Under the pieces are notes generated by a model. That model had not been told where the DNA came from. It saw only the letters and a list, made by a program, of their open reading frames with translations, and ran no database searches. A stretch of 64,000 nt of DNA from Flagellimonas aquimarina (GTDB taxonomy: Bacteria > Bacteroidota > Bacteroidia > Flavobacteriales > Flavobacteriaceae). The DNA is taken from the NCBI RefSeq assembly GCF_003149745.1, contig NZ_QGEG01000002.1, forward strand, positions 1,178,001-1,242,000, in the 5' to 3' direction. Shown piece after piece: positions 9,233 to 18,327 of this stretch. Numbering within the stretch: position 1 is the stretch's first letter; every line of letters begins with the position of its first letter. The translations under genes were made by a program, and so were the position numbers.

Positions 9233-10432
9233 ATGAATCAACCATCCTCTCCATTTAGCAAGCAGCAACTTTTACCCCAAGAAGAAACTTTAGAAATTCT
9301 AAAGCAAAAAGGAGAGCTTTTTATTGGACTCCCCAAAGAAAACCAATATCAGGAAAAACGTATATGTCTTACGCCAGATGCGGTAAACGCAATTACCGCC
9401 CACGGACATCGAGTGTTGATTGAATCTGGTGCCGGGGATGGCGCCAATTTTTCAGATGCTGATTATACCAATGCTGGCGGAGAAATTACCAGAGACACCA
9501 AAAAAGTCTTTTCCTGTCCCTTGATTCTAAAAGTAGAACCACCTACCCTATCTGAAATCGATTTGCTTAATCCACAGACGATAATTATTTCTGCGCTTCA
9601 GATCAAAACACAGTCCAAAGAGTATTTTGAGGCCATGGCCAAAAAAAGACTTACTGCCATTGCTTTTGAATACATACGAGATGAGGACGGGAAATATCCT
9701 GCAGTACGTTCGTTAAGTGAGATTGCTGGTATTTCCTCAATCTTGATAGCGGCAGAATTAATGGCGACCACCAATAAGGGCAACGGCTTAATGTTTGGCA
9801 ATATAAGTGGAGTGCCTCCTGTAGAAGTTGTAATTATTGGGGCGGGTACCGTTGGTGAATTTGCAGCGCGTTCCGCGCTTGGACTTGGGGCAAACATTAA
9901 AATATTTGACAACTCCATAACCAAACTGCGTAACATTCAAACCAACCTGAACCAAACAGTATATACGTCTACCATTCAACCTAAAAATCTTTTAAAGTCT
10001 CTTAAGCGTTGTGATGTAGCCATTGGAGCCACAAGAGGACAAGACCGCTCCCCTATTGTCGTATCCAGTACTATGGTAGAGAATATGAAGAAAGGTGCTG
10101 TAATTATTGATGTTAGCATTGACATGGGCGGTTGTTTTGAAACGTCTGAAGTAACAAGCCATACCAAACCTACCATAGAAAAGTTCGATGTAATTCATTA
10201 TGGCGTACCTAATATTCCATCTCGCTACCCTAGAACATCATCAATATCTATAAGTAATATTTTTACGCCATATTTATTAAAAATTGGCGAAGACGGAGGC
10301 TTGGAGCATTCACTCCGTTTTGACAAAGGGTTGCGTAATGGCCTTTACATGTATCATGGTATTTTAACCAACAAATCTGTTGGAGATTGGTTTAGCCTTA
10401 CTTACAATGATATTAATTTTCTTATTTTTTAA
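9233..10432 (+). CDS. ald: Alanine dehydrogenase
   Basis: A 399-residue member of the alanine dehydrogenase/PNT family (L-alanine plus NAD to pyruvate, ammonia and NADH). The N-terminal catalytic half has GLPKENQYQEKRICLTP, including the substrate-binding basic residues, and IESGAGDGANFSDADY. The NAD-binding domain carries VIIGAGTVGEFAARSALGLGA. GAVIIDVSIDMGGCFETS and VPNIPSRYPRT are typical of the family. An N-terminal extension of about 30 residues is common in Flavobacteriaceae. It is 6 bp upstream of the DUF4258 gene. Confidence 0.93.
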   Translation: MNQPSSPFSKQQLLPQEETLEILKQKGELFIGLPKENQYQEKRICLTPDAVNAITAHGHRVLIESGAGDGANFSDADYTNAGGEITRDTKKVFSCPLILKVEPPTLSEIDLLNPQTIIISALQIKTQSKEYFEAMAKKRLTAIAFEYIRDEDGKYPAVRSLSEIAGISSILIAAELMATTNKGNGLMFGNISGVPPVEVVIIGAGTVGEFAARSALGLGANIKIFDNSITKLRNIQTNLNQTVYTSTIQPKNLLKSLKRCDVAIGATRGQDRSPIVVSSTMVENMKKGAVIIDVSIDMGGCFETSEVTSHTKPTIEKFDVIHYGVPNIPSRYPRTSSISISNIFTPYLLKIGEDGGLEHSLRFDKGLRNGLYMYHGILTNKSVGDWFSLTYNDINFLIF

Positions 10433-10438
10433 AACAGC

Positions 10439-10816
10439 ATGGCATTTTTAAAACGTTTGGGATGGTACCTTGTAGGACTGTCCATTGGAATAGTATTTCT
10501 TGTTTTCTTCCTTAAAAAGAAATCGGATGAAACGGGAACGGAGTTTTGCTATTTTCCCAATTGCAGAGTTCTAAAAGATATGAGGTCTAAACCCCTTGTT
10601 TTCTCTGAGAATATTGGAACCACGACCAAGGACTCGCTCATGGTAAAGTCTTTCTTAAAAGTAGGAAACATAGATTTTGGTAAAAGTGACACCAAATCAA
10701 AACCTTGTAAAACCTACTTTATCACAAATACGGTAGAGGGAAAAGATTGGGTACTATGGGCAAAAAATTGCACAGATAATGTTATGATTGAAAAAGTCAT
10801 AGTTGCTAATGATTAA
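10439..10816 (+). CDS. DUF4258-like membrane-anchored protein
   Basis: A 125-residue protein with one N-terminal membrane helix (about residues 6-25). A small soluble domain follows, with three cysteines (FCYFPNCRV and SKPCKTYF) and a late CTDN. The pattern fits DUF4258-type proteins seen after alanine dehydrogenase in this family. No function is established. It is likely in one operon with ald. Confidence 0.7.
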   Translation: MAFLKRLGWYLVGLSIGIVFLVFFLKKKSDETGTEFCYFPNCRVLKDMRSKPLVFSENIGTTTKDSLMVKSFLKVGNIDFGKSDTKSKPCKTYFITNTVEGKDWVLWAKNCTDNVMIEKVIVAND

Positions 10817-10968
10817 AAAACATGGTTTCAGTCCTTTAACAGACACAATGGTTGTTTTAATCTATCCACTGGTCAATTCTACTTAGCCTTTCTTCAGTTT
10901 CTTTCTCTTTTGTACATTATTAACTTTATATTTCTGATGTTCTAATAAAGTTTTTATCACAAAAACAT

Positions 10969-12672
10969 ATGCGATTTATTCTTACAAAATTCTTTTGGAG
11001 CTGTTTTACTCTTACAACCATAACATTACAATGTAGTATGGCTCAAAGTGGTGAGGAAGAAAAGGGCACCCAAATTACCTTTGAAGAATTAAAAACTATT
11101 TGGTATAACGCAGATCAGAACTATCTGGATAAGTATTTTGATATTCATGTTGCAAAGGCAAAAAAGGAAAAAGACACACTTGAGTTAGCACAAGCCTATC
11201 GTTATAGGGCCTGGGACTTGAATTTTGAGGATGGCCTTAAAAGTCTGGATTCGGCAATTACTATTGTAAATAGTATGAATCAGTTGGACAAAGCAAAATA
11301 CAACGAGTTCATGGGAAGGGTTTTGTATGCAAAAAGCGCGATTTTTTATAGTAATTATAAAGATGAACAAGCAACCGAAACCTTGATTCAAAGCTTTCAT
11401 TTTGTCAAAAAAGTTAATGACAAAGAATTAATGATTATGACATTGTCTGAACTCGCCAATCTAAAAGCTGAATTTGGACAAGAGAGTGAGGCTATTTTAC
11501 TTCAAAACAAAACCTTGGATTTTATAGAAAAAAATCAAAATGCAATAGCTGATTACAGATTCTATCACCTATATGGTCTACAAAATATGGTGAGGTGTTA
11601 TACATTTTCAAAAAAAGTTGACTCTGCAAGATTATATTTAAAAAAAGCCATCAAAATGGCAATTGAAACTAAGAATACTAATATACTTCAAGATTTACGA
11701 GAAATTTCGGCGGAGGTGGATTATCATAGTGGAGATATTTTAAGAGCTAAGGATACCTTATCAAAATATGTAAAAAACACCACTGGTACCTCTAGGGCGG
11801 ACAAACTGTTTTATCTTGGCCAAATTGAAGGTAAACTTGGTAAGTTAGATTTAAAAAAAGAATATTTTAGGTCCTTTGACAGCATCATGAGCGCCGTAAA
11901 TTATCCACTTTTTGATAATGCCAACGAAGTCTACAGATTTTTACTTAAGGATGCAATCGACAATAATGATAAAGATAAAGAACAGGAGTACTTTAAAAGG
12001 CTGGTTTATTATGATAGTCTTCTAGCGCGTACACAAGAACGTTTGCGAGAAATCACTTTAAAGAAATTTGATTTGCCTCTGCAACAACAAGAAAAATCAT
12101 TGTTGAACAGTATTATTTCTTCTAAAAGCAAACGCCTACAACTATTTTATTTTATTTGTGGAACACTGGTTCTTGGGCTGTCAGGGTACTATTTGAAGTA
12201 TCGCAACATAAAAAAAAGACTAGCACTTGCGCTAGAGCAACCCGTTGAGTTAAAGGCAGGGGATTTTTCGGAAAATTCCAAGAAGTCTACAATTGATATT
12301 GATGAGGGTATTCTTCAAGAAATACTGAAAAATTTAGATCATTGGGAAAAAGAAAAAGGTTTCTTAGATGGCAAGGTAAATCAAGAATCTTTGGCCAAAA
12401 CCCTGAACACCAACAGCACTTATTTGTCCAAAGTAGCGAACACATATAAAGGTCTCAATTTTGCAAGCTATCTAAAAGATCTTCGCATAACCTACGCAAT
12501 CAACCACCTAAAGAATAATCCTGATGCCTATAAAGGAAAATCCATGATTCAAATTGCCGAGCTATACGGTTTTAATTCTTTGGCTGTTTTCAATAAGGTG
12601 TTCAAAGCTAAGATTGGGGTGACTCCTGGAGTATTTTTAAAGCAACTCAAAAAGAACCATAAAACTACATGA
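10969..12672 (+). CDS. TPR / transmembrane / AraC-type transcriptional regulator
   Basis: A 567-residue membrane-bound regulator. A signal-like N-terminus (residues 1-26) leads into helical TPR-like repeats (about 30-370). A single membrane helix (about 386-404, LFYFICGTLVLGLSGYY) is followed by an AraC HTH_18 domain at the C-terminus (about 450-560, with SLAKTLNTNSTYLSKV and IAELYGFNSLAVFNKVFK). The design, a periplasmic TPR sensor joined to a cytoplasmic AraC domain, recurs in Bacteroidota. It converges with the immunity gene at 12726. The target and signal are unknown. Confidence 0.85.
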   Translation: MRFILTKFFWSCFTLTTITLQCSMAQSGEEEKGTQITFEELKTIWYNADQNYLDKYFDIHVAKAKKEKDTLELAQAYRYRAWDLNFEDGLKSLDSAITIVNSMNQLDKAKYNEFMGRVLYAKSAIFYSNYKDEQATETLIQSFHFVKKVNDKELMIMTLSELANLKAEFGQESEAILLQNKTLDFIEKNQNAIADYRFYHLYGLQNMVRCYTFSKKVDSARLYLKKAIKMAIETKNTNILQDLREISAEVDYHSGDILRAKDTLSKYVKNTTGTSRADKLFYLGQIEGKLGKLDLKKEYFRSFDSIMSAVNYPLFDNANEVYRFLLKDAIDNNDKDKEQEYFKRLVYYDSLLARTQERLREITLKKFDLPLQQQEKSLLNSIISSKSKRLQLFYFICGTLVLGLSGYYLKYRNIKKRLALALEQPVELKAGDFSENSKKSTIDIDEGILQEILKNLDHWEKEKGFLDGKVNQESLAKTLNTNSTYLSKVANTYKGLNFASYLKDLRITYAINHLKNNPDAYKGKSMIQIAELYGFNSLAVFNKVFKAKIGVTPGVFLKQLKKNHKTT

Positions 12673-12725
12673 TCAGTATTGTATTCCCTACGACGGCATA
12701 CTTTTTTTAGTTTGAAGCTAAGTTT

Positions 12726-13406
12726 TTAATAAATTGCCTTTATCCTTCCATTCCAAAGTTCTTCGCAAGGAATAAACTCCATTCCTGTGAACCTTTGTTC
12801 AAGTATGGCGTTCTTAAGATTTTCAGAAATATAATATCCTGATCCAAAAGGTACGTTTGCTATTCTGACAATATCTTTCTTTATTTTAGAAAAATTCAAG
12901 ACCATACTTTTTGATTTAATCTTTAAACCAGCCGTGTACATATCCTTCGCCATTGTTAAGAATTCATCCTGATCAGCAATATTGATTTCCTTCCCATTGT
13001 AACGCCAATCATCAATTTTCCCTGTGTAAAAATTACTTAAATCATATTCTACACATTTTGCAGGATGACTAAAATATACAACACAATAGTCCTCCAAAAC
13101 TTTTCCCTTATGATGGATTTTTAAATTCCATGTTTGGTATTCTCCAATGTTAAATTTCATGAGAAAATTTAAAAAGTGCTGCTTCACCACCATATACACC
13201 AATGAGTTGGCCACCACGGTCATATCTAAATAAGTAGTTGGCCTTGCTTTTTTACGCAAAATGGGTTCGGGTAGGTTCACCATTCCCTCAATTGGGCCGG
13301 TTCCATGTAATTGGTTCAGATCTCCTTTTATTTTATAGCTTTCCCACTGGGGCAAAATGCCAACTTCTTTAGTTCGTGTACTTTGCTGCAAAAAGAAATA
13401 CTCCAT
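12726..13406 (-). CDS. Imm11-like immunity protein
   Basis: A 226-residue soluble protein with no signal peptide. The C-terminal pattern (IADQDEFLTMAKD followed by an ILEQRFTGMEFIP ending) resembles the Imm11/DUF1629 immunity family found beside polymorphic toxins. It starts 2 bp after the stop of the AHH-nuclease lipoprotein, the usual toxin-then-immunity order, so the pair is very probably co-translated. The likely role is to bind and block the AHH domain in the cytoplasm of the producer and its kin. The family call is from motif resemblance only; the pairing is the stronger argument. Confidence 0.6.
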   Translation of the reverse strand: MEYFFLQQSTRTKEVGILPQWESYKIKGDLNQLHGTGPIEGMVNLPEPILRKKARPTTYLDMTVVANSLVYMVVKQHFLNFLMKFNIGEYQTWNLKIHHKGKVLEDYCVVYFSHPAKCVEYDLSNFYTGKIDDWRYNGKEINIADQDEFLTMAKDMYTAGLKIKSKSMVLNFSKIKKDIVRIANVPFGSGYYISENLKNAILEQRFTGMEFIPCEELWNGRIKAIY

Positions 13407-13408
13407 TT

Positions 13409-15292
13409 CTATGGGTAACTGATTAAATCTGCTATTTGTCCCAAGTTAAGATTTGGATTACTGGAAATCAAGTTTTCCATGTAATTTGCAAAGGAAGTTA
13501 ATTCATTATAAGCTTGTAAATCACTCATCCCTGGATTTAAACTACTTATATTACTCAAAATTGTTCCAACTTTTGTGTTATAGGATTGATGACCTAGCAA
13601 GTGATTTGAGGCATTGAAGGGAAGCCCATTTAAAGCTTCATTCATATGAAAAGCGTTTTTGGATTTAGCCGCCTGCTGAACAATATTTAGATTTCCGAAT
13701 TCCCAAGGAATTATGTGGTGCGCATGGTTACCTGTACCTTTTGTTTTTAGAATCTTAGCCAATTGCCCTCTATCACCAAAAGAAATTATATTATTTGCCT
13801 GAACTACCCATTTCAATGTAGTTTTTGATCCATTACCTAGATCAACCAACTTTTTGGCATACTTGGCTCCCGTAGCCCACCAACCTGCTATTGGAATGGC
13901 CGCGGCATAACTGAGAGTGGCATTAACCCCATCATCTTCAATAGTGTATATAAACCCGTTTACTAAATCGCAAACTTCTCCTATTACTGGCACTAAACCT
14001 CCTACATCCAACAGAAGATGTACCATCTCTCTTGACGCTTCCCAATAAACCTTCCAATCGGGCCAATTATGGTTCTCCAGTTTTATTATTGCGCATTGCA
14101 TTGCAAAGTTGGCTGCAAAGGCATTTATTGTAGCCGGGTCCGTTGTATCAACTGTTACATATTGGTTTATTAGATCATAATATTGAGAATCGTAGGGACC
14201 ATCAATTTTATCATAGGAGATTACATCAATGGTCATTTTAGCGGCAAATTGCTCAATGGGATCCAAAAGACCTTCAACCAATTCTTTGGCAAAACTTAAT
14301 GAGGCTGGAGAGTGATTTTCGGCAATCAAGAAATGATTCAACTTGGTTGCATATTGGGCCTCTTCGTTTAGAGCAAGTTTTCTAGTAACATCCAACTGCA
14401 GTTTAAACCCTAAAGCACCTACAGCAGAATGGTAATTAATCCCTACTCCAGCGGTTGGATAAACTTCGCAACTATCGCAATCCGCTTTAGCACTTTTTTG
14501 CATTGCTGAGGTACTAGGGTTATAGACCATTACAACCAAGCAATCCCCAGGGTGTTGACACACACTTCTCGAGCCAAATTCGTATACTCTACCATCTGGA
14601 ATTATATGATAGATGATTGTCGTATAGCTGACTGGCACACCACCATATGAGCCTCCTGAACCACTGCTCCCAGAAGACCCTCCATCAATTATTATTTGCT
14701 CACAATTTATTGGGTCTCCGTTTGAATCATGTGTTTGGCAATCGCTTTTTAAATAATTGCCATCAGGGAAAAAATATTCAAATGGGTTGAGGTTGATAGT
14801 TCCATTGAATTTTGAAAAATCCATTCCGCCTGGAACGTTGTTGTCATAAAAATCTTCAAAGTTCCCCTCATTTATTTCATAACTTAAAACATAAGGTTCT
14901 TGCTTTATTCCCTCCGAGGACACTCCAACAATCAAATTATAAAACATATTTGACTGCCCTCCTTCATAGTCAAATTGAAAACTATAATTTATATTCCCAT
15001 TCTCGTCCCATGTTTTTCTAACATTTTCACTATCAACTTTTACCCCTTCCTTTTTATTTTCAATTAATTCCTCTTTAAAAATATCTTTGCCAGCTTTGGA
15101 AAAAATATATTCTTTAATATCTGGGATTTCATCAATGTTCAAGTTTTTACCAGCAAAGGGATATCCATCAAGATACTCAACAGGCGATGAATCTATATCT
15201 TCTTTAATAATCTCTACTTTTTCCGTTTCACAGCTAATAAAAAATACTACAGTGAATAGGGTTGCAAACAACTTAGAAATAAGTTTTTTCAT
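13409..15292 (-). CDS. Lipoprotein with C-terminal AHH nuclease toxin domain
   Basis: A 627-residue predicted lipoprotein. The signal peptide ends in FFISC, with the lipid cysteine at C21. An acidic N-terminal domain follows, then a Gly/Ser-rich linker (about residues 205-220) and a middle domain of unknown fold with a CDSC pair. At the C-terminus (about 515-600) is an AHH-type His-Me finger nuclease: NHAHHIIPW (residues 522-530), FHMNEALNGLPF and NHLLGHQSYNTKV. AHH domains are known toxin warheads. No Rhs/YD repeats, VgrG, PAAR or T9SS sorting domain is seen, so delivery would rely on lipid anchoring, contact or vesicles (inference). It is followed by the Imm11-like gene. Confidence 0.8.
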   Translation of the reverse strand: MKKLISKLFATLFTVVFFISCETEKVEIIKEDIDSSPVEYLDGYPFAGKNLNIDEIPDIKEYIFSKAGKDIFKEELIENKKEGVKVDSENVRKTWDENGNINYSFQFDYEGGQSNMFYNLIVGVSSEGIKQEPYVLSYEINEGNFEDFYDNNVPGGMDFSKFNGTINLNPFEYFFPDGNYLKSDCQTHDSNGDPINCEQIIIDGGSSGSSGSGGSYGGVPVSYTTIIYHIIPDGRVYEFGSRSVCQHPGDCLVVMVYNPSTSAMQKSAKADCDSCEVYPTAGVGINYHSAVGALGFKLQLDVTRKLALNEEAQYATKLNHFLIAENHSPASLSFAKELVEGLLDPIEQFAAKMTIDVISYDKIDGPYDSQYYDLINQYVTVDTTDPATINAFAANFAMQCAIIKLENHNWPDWKVYWEASREMVHLLLDVGGLVPVIGEVCDLVNGFIYTIEDDGVNATLSYAAAIPIAGWWATGAKYAKKLVDLGNGSKTTLKWVVQANNIISFGDRGQLAKILKTKGTGNHAHHIIPWEFGNLNIVQQAAKSKNAFHMNEALNGLPFNASNHLLGHQSYNTKVGTILSNISSLNPGMSDLQAYNELTSFANYMENLISSNPNLNLGQIADLISYP

Positions 15293-15394
15293 GACTCAGT
15301 TTTTTAGTTAGGATTAATAGTGTTGCTTTTCTGCAAACTATTTGATGTCATGAAATTGTTAGAAATTTTAGGGAATAGCAACTGAGATTTTGCT

Positions 15395-15428
15395 CAATTT
15401 ATAAATTGTAGTATCCATTTATAAATTG
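15395..15428. repeat. Two tandem palindromes 20 bp apart upstream of the toxin gene
   Basis: CAATTTATAAATTG (15395-15408) is a 14-bp perfect palindrome. ATTTATAAATTG recurs at 15417-15428. The centres are exactly 20 bp apart, about two helical turns, roughly 105-135 bp upstream of the toxin start. This is the geometry of a paired operator for a dimeric regulator. Confidence 0.6.
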
Positions 15429-15481
15429 ACTTAAATTAAAAAAACTAAAACAAAGTTTAGTACTAAAAGAGTAACCTTGAG

Positions 15482-15500
15482 TTTGTGAAAAATTCACAAA
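15482..15500. repeat. TTTGTGAA-AAA-TTCACAAA palindrome
   Basis: Perfect 8-bp arms around a 3-bp centre. It resembles a Crp/Fnr-type site (TGTGA/TCACA) but with 5 rather than 6 bp between the half-sites. It is about 190 bp upstream of the toxin gene and 60 bp past the proline dehydrogenase stop. It may equally be a transcript-end hairpin of that gene. Confidence 0.45.
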
Positions 15501-15560
15501 ACAACAGAAATCACGAGAACAACCTACTTTAAATAATAGAAGTTTTGGGGTGTAATAAAA

Positions 15561-16733
15561 CTAAAGATCAAGCTTTCGTCTTTTCTTTTCCTTTTGTAGC
15601 AATCCCAGTTCCCTAGTAGTCTGCCCAGCAACCGAGGTATTTTCTTCTGCCCTTCTTATAAGGTAGGGCATAACATCTTTAACTGGTCCGTAGGGAACAT
15701 ATTTGGCGACGTTGTAGCCTTCTGCCGTTAAATTGTAAGTAATATGATCGCTCATTCCATAGAGTTGCCCAAACCAGATATTGGCATGGGAAGCCTTTAT
15801 ACCCTCATCCTTCATTTGAGAAATTAGCTTTAAGCAACTCTCTTCATTATGTGTGCCGGCAAAAATTGAAATAGTGTCCAAATGATTCATCATATAAGCA
15901 ATAGCGGCATCAAAATTTTCATCGGTTGCTTGCTTTGATTCGCATATTGGACTTTTATAACCCTGTTCCTTTGCCCTTTCGTTTTCTTTCTCCATGTAGG
16001 CGCCGCGCACTACCTTCAATCCAACTTTAAAGTTTTCAGATGTTGCAGTGTCATTCAATTCCTTTAAAAACTCCATCCTGTCCCATCGGTACATTTGTAT
16101 GGTATTGAACACAACCGCTTTTTCTTTATTATATTTCCTCATCATATCCAAGGAAATAACATCAGCAGCATCTTGCATCCAACTTTCTTCTGCATCGATC
16201 AACAAGCATACGTCAAGATCATGGGCTTTTTTACACACTTGGTCATAACGGTTCAAGACACGTTTCCATTCTTCAGATTCAGCATCGCTTAGCGCCTTAC
16301 CAGCACATACCTTCTCGTATAGTTCAAAACGTCCAAATCCTGTGGGTTTAAATACTGCAAATGGAATAGCTGCTTTTTCCTTTACAAAATCTAGGACTTC
16401 CAAAGTCTTGTTCAAAGCAAAATCAAATTGATCTTCCATTTCTTTGCCTTCAACAGAATAATCCAAAATGGAGCATACTCCACTCTCGTACATTTTGTCT
16501 ATAATTGGCATACAATCTTCTTCACTTACACCACCGCAAAAATGATCAAAAACCGTAGCCCTAATTAAACCTTCAATTGGAAGATGTGCCTTAATGGCAA
16601 AATTGGTGACAGCTGTTCCTATTTTCACCAATGGTTCATTTGCAATGAGTTTAAACAGGAAATAAGCGCGTTCTAATTCCGAGTCCGTTTTTAATTGAAA
16701 TGCTATTGCAGTATTCTCAAAATTTGGGTACAT
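15561..16733 (-). CDS. Proline dehydrogenase
   Basis: An FAD-dependent proline dehydrogenase (390 residues from the chosen ATG) with a beta/alpha-barrel fold, oxidising proline to pyrroline-5-carboxylate. Typical segments are the IDAEESWMQDAAD strand, the FKVGLKVVRGAYMEKE strand and the C-terminal YGPVKDVMPYLIRRAEEN, which carries the substrate/FAD-contacting arginines. The start is taken at the third possible codon (MYPNFENTAIAF), since this matches the usual opening of the family; a start three codons earlier (16742) is possible. It is divergent from aroB. No P5C dehydrogenase domain is fused. Confidence 0.93.
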   Translation of the reverse strand: MYPNFENTAIAFQLKTDSELERAYFLFKLIANEPLVKIGTAVTNFAIKAHLPIEGLIRATVFDHFCGGVSEEDCMPIIDKMYESGVCSILDYSVEGKEMEDQFDFALNKTLEVLDFVKEKAAIPFAVFKPTGFGRFELYEKVCAGKALSDAESEEWKRVLNRYDQVCKKAHDLDVCLLIDAEESWMQDAADVISLDMMRKYNKEKAVVFNTIQMYRWDRMEFLKELNDTATSENFKVGLKVVRGAYMEKENERAKEQGYKSPICESKQATDENFDAAIAYMMNHLDTISIFAGTHNEESCLKLISQMKDEGIKASHANIWFGQLYGMSDHITYNLTAEGYNVAKYVPYGPVKDVMPYLIRRAEENTSVAGQTTRELGLLQKEKKRRKLDL

Positions 16734-16755
16734 TATTATCAATCTATTAAAGATT

Positions 16756-16763
16756 CAAATATA
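16756..16763 (-). promoter_or_regulatory. Putative -7 box of proline dehydrogenase
   Basis: TATATTTG on the minus strand fits TAnnTTTG. The predicted transcript start is about 15 bp before the preferred ATG at 16733, which supports that start over the earlier one. Confidence 0.45.
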
Positions 16764-16824
16764 AGTAGTGATTTTAGAACATTATCTATAAAAATAGTCT
16801 TTATTTAGCAGCGCAAATTTGATT

Positions 16825-17880
16825 ATGGAATCCATAAAATCGCATTCATACGAAGTCCACTTAGAGGAACTGGCAGAAGCTGCTCTTAGACAACACATTG
16901 CAAAAAGCAATTACTCTAAGGTGTTTGTTTTAGTAGATGAGAACACTAAAAAGAAATGCTTGCCCATTTTTAAAGAAAAACTTGGTGAAAGGGCAGATGT
17001 GATTTTGGAAATCCAATCTGGGGAGAATCACAAAAATATAGCTACTTGTTCCAAGGTCTGGGAATTGTTATCTCACCATAATGGAGATAGAAAAAGTCTT
17101 TTATTAAATCTTGGCGGGGGTGTTCTAACAGATTTGGGTGGATTTGTGGCATCTACTTTTAAGCGTGGCATAGATTTTATAAATATTCCCACTACCCTAT
17201 TATCTATGGTAGATGCGTCTATCGGGGGAAAGACCGGAGTGGATTTAGGGTCGTTAAAAAATCAGATTGGGGTCATAAATCAGCCTCAAATGGTACTTGT
17301 ATTCCCTGAGTTTCTTAAAACATTGGAAACCCGGCAACTAAAAAGCGGATACTCGGAAATGTTGAAGCATGGTCTAATTATGGACGCCGATTATTGGAAG
17401 GGTCTTAAAGAAAAGAATGAATTTACAGATGCGCTCTGCATTAAAAAATCCATTGCCATAAAAAATGATGTGGTCATCCAAGATCCTACAGAACTGGGTT
17501 TAAGAAAGATTTTGAATTTTGGACATACACTTGGTCATGCCATTGAATCTTATTGCTTGGAAAACCCAGAAAGGGAAACGCTTTTACACGGTGAGGCAAT
17601 CGCGATAGGAATGATTCTGGAAAGCTATCTTTCACATGAGCTAAAAGGGTTGTCCAAATTGTCTGTTCAGGAAGTAAAGGAAACTTTTTTAAAACATTTT
17701 GGACGTGTTTCTTTTGACACTGCAGATATTAAAGCCATCCTAAAGCTTTTAAAATATGATAAGAAAAATTCGCACGGTGATGTGAATTTTGTACTGCTTC
17801 AAGAAATAGGAACCGCCCTTACCGATATTAAAGTTCCCCATGACCTTTTTAACAAAGCATTTGCTTACTACGCAGAATAG
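16825..17880 (+). CDS. aroB: 3-dehydroquinate synthase
   Basis: AroB (351 residues) converts DAHP to 3-dehydroquinate, the second shikimate step, using NAD and a metal. The glycine-rich LGGGVLTDLGGFVAS, the INIPTTLLSMVDASIGGKTGVD block and the metal-binding NFGHTLGHAIES plus HGEAIAIGM are all present. The ATG at 16825 is preferred over an in-frame TTG two codons earlier. Confidence 0.97.
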   Translation: MESIKSHSYEVHLEELAEAALRQHIAKSNYSKVFVLVDENTKKKCLPIFKEKLGERADVILEIQSGENHKNIATCSKVWELLSHHNGDRKSLLLNLGGGVLTDLGGFVASTFKRGIDFINIPTTLLSMVDASIGGKTGVDLGSLKNQIGVINQPQMVLVFPEFLKTLETRQLKSGYSEMLKHGLIMDADYWKGLKEKNEFTDALCIKKSIAIKNDVVIQDPTELGLRKILNFGHTLGHAIESYCLENPERETLLHGEAIAIGMILESYLSHELKGLSKLSVQEVKETFLKHFGRVSFDTADIKAILKLLKYDKKNSHGDVNFVLLQEIGTALTDIKVPHDLFNKAFAYYAE

Positions 17881-17959
17881 CAAGTAGATATACTAAAAAT
17901 TGATATTGACAACTCTTTGGATTTATCAGATTTAAAAATTCATAGCTTAGGATAGGAAA

Positions 17960-17977
17960 TCAAAAACCATCCAGTAT
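17960..17977 (+). repeat. 18-bp element shared with 56845-56862, overlapping a start codon
   Basis: TCAAAAACCATCCAGTAT occurs here and identically at 56845-56862 upstream of the TolB-like/TPR gene. Here its last two bases are the AT of the start codon of the 111-residue protein. An exact 18-mer is unlikely by chance in 64 kb, so a shared regulatory site is plausible but unproven. Confidence 0.5.
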
Positions 17978-18311
17978 GAAACGAATATTGATAGATTACA
18001 AAAAATTAGACCATAAGGTCGCAGCAACTCTTATAGATTCTTATCCCTACGGTTATGGCGATGAGGACATTATTACCCTTAAAAAACCAAATGGTGACAT
18101 CATTGAAGCTGTAGAAGTAAAAACAGACAGTGCAGTCTATTTAGTTAAAATAAGCAAGAGTCTCTCTAAGTTCATCGCAAATTTTGAAGAGAACATTGAA
18201 AAAGAATTAGATAAGAATGTAAAACCAGAGATGGTTCTTGATTCTGAAGAAGGTGAATTCCCTAATCAAGAATTAGAATCAGATGGTGATTTAGAAACGG
18301 ATAGCCTATAA
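17976..18311 (+). CDS. Conserved-type hypothetical protein with acidic tail
   Basis: A 111-residue soluble protein. The first 85 residues look like a small alpha/beta domain (MKRILIDYKKLDHKVAATL opening), and the C-terminal 30 residues are very acidic and end in TDSL. No motif of known function is seen. It lies 95 bp after aroB and converges with the DinB-like gene. Confidence 0.75.
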   Translation: MKRILIDYKKLDHKVAATLIDSYPYGYGDEDIITLKKPNGDIIEAVEVKTDSAVYLVKISKSLSKFIANFEENIEKELDKNVKPEMVLDSEEGEFPNQELESDGDLETDSL

Positions 18312-18327
18312 AAAAAACTACTCTAAC

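Noticed and set aside
15293..15560. A mobile element boundary around the toxin-immunity pair
   Set aside because: No terminal inverted repeats, target-site duplication, integrase or transposase remnant is seen on either side.
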